Below the pieces are notes generated by a model, which was given only the letters and a program-made list of their open reading frames with translations, was not told the DNA's origin and made no database searches. The translations under genes were made by a program, and so were the position numbers. From Chloroflexota bacterium (GTDB lineage Bacteria; Chloroflexota; Limnocylindria; Limnocylindrales; CSP1-4): 7,726 bases of DNA. Location: the NCBI GenBank assembly GCA_021785115.1, contig JAJYGO010000316.1:1-7726 (forward strand), given 5' to 3'. Shown piece by piece: positions 6,159 through 7,726 of the stretch; the stretch's first letter is position 1; every line of letters starts with the position of its first letter.

Positions 6159-6457
6159 TGAGCACCTCCGCGGTGGGGAGCGGACTCGACGTGGAGCCGC
6201 TCGTACTCGGCGCGACGCCTGCCGCCGTCGGGGGCGGCGCGCTCGGCCATGACGATGAGGCAGTCTGCGATGAGGTCTAGGTATGCCAGCGACAGTTCCT
6301 CGCGCCGGTCGGCCAGAGCGTACGTCGGGCCGGCCTCGCCGACGGCGGGATGTGCCGGGACGGACTGGTGGACCCAGCGTCCGCAGAGGGTGCAGCTCTG
6401 CGTCATCGGCACGCCGTGGAGGCAGGTGGTCGGAGGGATCGACTGGAACGACATCAC
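6155..6457 (-). CDS. Small cysteine-containing phage protein of unknown function
   Basis: This is a 100-residue protein that I do not recognise as a named family. It starts at GTG 6457, or at the adjacent ATG (6454). The N-terminal third has TCLHG, then SCTLCGRWVHQ: three Cys (one single, two in C-x2-C) plus two His, a plausible small zinc-binding knuckle. The middle is linker-like (AHPAVGEAGPTYAL). The second half is a charged helix (REELSLAYLDLIADCLIVMAE, then RRRAEYERLHVE). The stop TAG (6157-6155) overlaps the proposed GTA GCA start of the protease, and this gene's 3' end carries the protease Shine-Dalgarno. It is therefore likely an upstream member of the same minus-strand operon. No good Shine-Dalgarno is visible ahead of the GTG, so the start is uncertain. 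The start lies only nine bases from the divergent plus-strand promoter. Confidence 0.6.
   Translation of the reverse strand: MMSFQSIPPTTCLHGVPMTQSCTLCGRWVHQSVPAHPAVGEAGPTYALADRREELSLAYLDLIADCLIVMAERAAPDGGRRRAEYERLHVESAPHRGGAQ
6165..6169 (-). promoter_or_regulatory. Shine-Dalgarno site of the protease gene
   Basis: GGAGG on the minus strand, inside the 3' end of the preceding small gene. Six bases downstream lies the in-frame codon GTA (6158-6156), followed by GCA TCC ATC. No ATG, GTG or TTG in the protease frame is within normal reach of this strong site. The placement inside the upstream coding end suggests translational coupling. Confidence 0.6.
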
Positions 6458-6465
6458 GTTACCCG

Positions 6466-6494
6466 TTGACAGACCCTTGCGGGTCGGCTAGAAT
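6466..6494 (+). promoter_or_regulatory. Sigma70-type promoter for the plus-strand small-gene cassette
   Basis: TTGACA (6466-6471), a 17-base spacer, then TAGAAT (6489-6494). The -35 box is a perfect consensus match and the -10 box (TATAAT consensus) has one mismatch. Transcription would begin near 6501, about 20 bases before the ATG at 6524, with AAGGGAG (6507-6513) as ribosome-binding site. It is the clearest promoter in the window and points against the direction of the capsid genes. Confidence 0.8.
6472..6485. repeat. Inverted repeat in the promoter spacer (possible operator)
   Basis: GACCC-TTGC-GGGTC is a perfect five-base inverted repeat placed exactly between the -35 and -10 boxes. A repressor binding here would block RNA polymerase. 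No candidate regulator gene is seen in the window. In GC-rich DNA a five-base arm can arise by chance, so the role is inferred from position alone. Confidence 0.4.
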
Positions 6495-6523
6495 CGTCTT
6501 ACCAGCAAGGGAGCGACACCGAG

Positions 6524-6850
6524 ATGCAGACCTTCCAGACCAGCATCCTCCTGAACGAGCAGCCCGGCCACATGCTCTGGCGCTACGAGCCGGGCGACGC
6601 CCTCCGCCGGGTGCTGCGCGCCGACCACTCCGCGTTCTTCACCGTCGAGGCGGAGACGGTCGAGCAGGCGCTGGAGAAGGTCTACGTGATCGGCCAGAAG
6701 GAAGACCCGTGGGGCACCACACCGGCCGACAAGTACGGCCGGACCTACCCCCTCACCGAGCGGTCCGTCTCGATGGGCGACGTGATCGCCGTCGGCGGCC
6801 TCGGCCGCTGGTCGGTCGAGGGCTTTGGGTTCAGGAAGGTGGAGGCATGA
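6524..6850 (+). CDS. Small phage protein, possibly YodL-like
   Basis: This is a 108-residue soluble protein with no signal peptide or membrane segment. The N-terminal part reads MQTFQTSILLNEQPGHMLWRY, then a segment with an AETVEQALEKVYVIGQ helix. The C-terminal part, TYPLTERSVSMGDVIAVGG followed by WSVEGFGFRKVEA, resembles the 'R-S-x-S-V-G-D-V' ending of a small family found on phages and plasmids (YodL-like). Its molecular role is unknown to me. It starts at ATG 6524 with AAGGGAG ten bases upstream and follows the promoter at 6466-6494, so it is the first gene of its operon. Its stop TGA overlaps the ATG of the next gene (ATGA), indicating translational coupling. As an early-type small gene facing opposite to the structural genes, it may serve host takeover or accessory functions, which is a guess from context only. 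Confidence 0.75.
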   Translation: MQTFQTSILLNEQPGHMLWRYEPGDALRRVLRADHSAFFTVEAETVEQALEKVYVIGQKEDPWGTTPADKYGRTYPLTERSVSMGDVIAVGGLGRWSVEGFGFRKVEA

Positions 6851-7062
6851 CGACCCACCGGGTCATCGCAGAGCCGGACGACGACGGCTGGCTCGCGATG
6901 GATGATGCCGGCCGCGTCCGGCGGTACCCCAGCGCCCCGGCCCTTCGCCGGGCAGTCGAGGGCCGGGACCGGCGCGAGGCCGGTCGACGCGGGATCGTCG
7001 TGACGATGATCGAGTGGCGAGACGTGCCCGAGGGCTTCGTTCCGCCGGACGCCGCGCGATGA
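6847..7062 (+). CDS. Small hypothetical phage protein
   Basis: This is a 71-residue protein starting MTTHRVIAEPDDDGWLAMDD, from the ATG at 6847 that overlaps the preceding stop codon (ATGA). GGTGGAGG just upstream, inside the previous gene, serves as ribosome-binding site. The N-terminal third is acidic. The middle is a basic Arg/Ala helix (ALRRAVEGRDRREAGRR). The end is a short beta-like VVTMIEWRDVPEGF followed by a Pro/Ala tail. I recognise no family. The frame is open further upstream, but the overlap and ribosome-binding site decide for the internal ATG. Its own TGA (7060-7062) again overlaps an ATG (7059), continuing the coupled chain of small genes. Confidence 0.65.
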   Translation: MTTHRVIAEPDDDGWLAMDDAGRVRRYPSAPALRRAVEGRDRREAGRRGIVVTMIEWRDVPEGFVPPDAAR

Positions 7063-7090
7063 CCTACCGCCTGCGGCGATGACCTACCGC
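7056..7090 (+). repeat. Tandem 15-base duplication carrying two start codons
   Basis: GCGATGACCTACCGC occurs at 7056-7070 and again at 7076-7090, exactly 20 bases apart. Each copy begins a frame M-T-Y-R. The first copy reads M-T-Y-R-L-R-R and stops at TGA (7080-7082). That stop overlaps the second copy's ATG (7079), which opens the next gene. The first copy looks like a duplicated gene start that now forms a seven-codon mini-ORF bridging two genes. Confidence 0.8.
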
Positions 7091-7429
7091 ATCGAGCCGG
7101 TCGGAGCCCGCGGGGACTTCGGCCGGACGATCTTCCGCTGCGCCACCTGCTCGCGTCGGATCGAGCGCGTCGCGCGCCCCGGCGCGTGGGAGCGCCACGT
7201 CGCCTCGATGCACAACTACGGCGGCGGGCCGATGCCGCGCGACGACGAGCACTACTACTGGCGGCACCGCGCCCCCCCGGCCGCTACCGCGCCCTCGGGG
7301 AAGGGCTCGATCCTCGCCGCCGATAGGCCCCGCCCGAGAAACGTCGTATCGGCTCGCCGTCCCCGACGAGGCTGTACCACACCGCATCGGGGCGGAACTC
7401 TCGTTCTACCCCGGTTCACGGCGACGTGA
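7079..7429 (+). CDS. Small zinc-finger-like phage protein
   Basis: This is a 116-residue protein starting MTYRIEPVGARGDFGRTIFR. Residues about 21-45 hold C-A-T-C, then W-E-R-H and S-M-H: a Cys-x2-Cys-x15-His-x4-His pattern consistent with a C2H2-like zinc finger (FRCATCSRRIERV, then GAWERHVASMH). A DDEHYYWRHRAPP segment follows. The last 45 residues are Arg/Pro/Thr-rich, lower in complexity and less convincing as a folded domain. The real protein may be mostly the first 70 residues. It is third in the plus-strand cassette, coupled through the mini-ORF created by the duplication at its start. It ends eight bases before the stop of the convergent minus-strand gene, and no terminator hairpin with a T-run is visible between them. 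The role is unknown; nucleic-acid binding is a possible reading of the finger. Confidence 0.6.
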   Translation: MTYRIEPVGARGDFGRTIFRCATCSRRIERVARPGAWERHVASMHNYGGGPMPRDDEHYYWRHRAPPAATAPSGKGSILAADRPRPRNVVSARRPRRGCTTPHRGGTLVLPRFTAT

Positions 7430-7436
7430 CGCGGTC

Positions 7437-7726
7437 CTAGCCCGTCGTCTCACCCAGCAGACGGTAGTACGAGTGCGACAGCTCCCGCTCCGACAGCACC
7501 CGGTAGCGGTCGAGCACGTCGGTGTCGTCCAGCCGGCGCTGGGTGAAGAACGAGTAGTGCGCGACCAGCGCCATCCCGTTGACGACGTTCCACCGCCGCT
7601 GCTGGCGCGGCCACTCCTCGGTGAGAAAGATCTCCTCGTCACGGTTCGGGGTCGGCCCGCCCCACGACGCGGCCTGCTCGCCGGTCCAGAGGAAGTTGCT
7701 GATGCTGAACCGCGTCGCGTCGGCCA
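7437..7726 (-). CDS. C-terminal part of an unidentified minus-strand phage protein (partial)
   Basis: The minus strand is open from the window edge to TAG at 7439-7437, giving the last 95 residues of a larger protein. The sequence (ADATRFSISNFLWTGEQAASW, then RDEEIFLTEEWPRQQRRWN, VVNGMALVAHYSFFTQRRLDD and ELSHSYYRLLGETTG) has balanced amino-acid use typical of a real gene and is rich in Trp, Tyr and Phe. I do not recognise the family. It lies upstream of the protease on the same strand, where phages often have portal or head-morphogenesis genes, but the visible tail is not enough to assign it. A 78-residue frame over the same bases (7642-7406), Arg/Ser/Thr-rich, is its shadow. Confidence 0.7.
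   Translation of the reverse strand, partial: ADATRFSISNFLWTGEQAASWGGPTPNRDEEIFLTEEWPRQQRRWNVVNGMALVAHYSFFTQRRLDDTDVLDRYRVLSERELSHSYYRLLGETTG

Noticed and set aside
6140..6200. Programmed -1 frameshift joining the small 100-residue gene to the protease
   Set aside because: The frames are in the right relation, but no classic slippery heptamer is visible. The GGAGG before the protease frame argues for independent initiation.
7420..7445. Terminator between the convergent genes at the right end
   Set aside because: Only eight bases separate the stop codons and no stem with a T-run is present.
1..7726. CRISPR arrays, tRNA or rRNA genes
   Set aside because: No regularly spaced repeats other than the 20-base duplication, and no cloverleaf or rRNA-like sequence was recognised on either strand.

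Overview
This window looks like part of the structural-gene region of a tailed double-stranded DNA bacteriophage or prophage. It is GC-rich (roughly two thirds G+C by eye), with a compact gene layout and overlapping start/stop codons. A high-GC host such as an actinobacterium fits, but nothing here proves the host.

The main content is on the minus strand, read from high to low coordinates. A long capsid-maturation protease/scaffold fusion (about 6158-3291) is followed 39 bases later by the major capsid protein (MCP) gene. The MCP gene is not continuous. Three exons (3251-2778, 1784-1577 and 546-1, the last running off the window) are separated by two group I self-splicing introns (2777-1785, 993 nt; 1576-547, 1030 nt). 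Joining the exons restores one uninterrupted capsid frame of about 409 codons, with the conserved runs YPVYSP-FRNKLPR and VIVPY-KFFGLTE at the junctions. Without splicing, each upstream exon meets a stop codon two codons into the intron (intron 1) or three codons after the split codon (intron 2).

The two introns are related but diverged. P2, P3, a P6-like hairpin, P7, P8, P9, P9.1 and P9.2 can be paired in both, and the paired bases differ between the introns while staying complementary. Both end in the same ten-base block (GGGGTAACAG) followed by exactly four bases ending in G. Each intron carries, in its P8 loop, a homing endonuclease gene with the same Vsr/DUF559-like PD-(D/E)XK core but different DNA-binding flanks. 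This double intron in one capsid gene is the standout system of the window.

The right end (about 6460-7430) is a small plus-strand cassette. A near-consensus sigma70-type promoter with an inverted repeat in its spacer drives three short genes joined by ATGA overlaps. A tandem 20-base duplication has created a seven-codon mini-ORF between the second and third genes. To its left, a small cysteine-containing minus-strand protein precedes the protease gene and overlaps its 5' end. To its right, the C-terminal 95 codons of an unidentified minus-strand gene enter the window.

Both the protease and the capsid gene lack an ATG/GTG/TTG at the place where their Shine-Dalgarno sequences and family-typical N-termini put the start. 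The candidates there are GTA and CTG.
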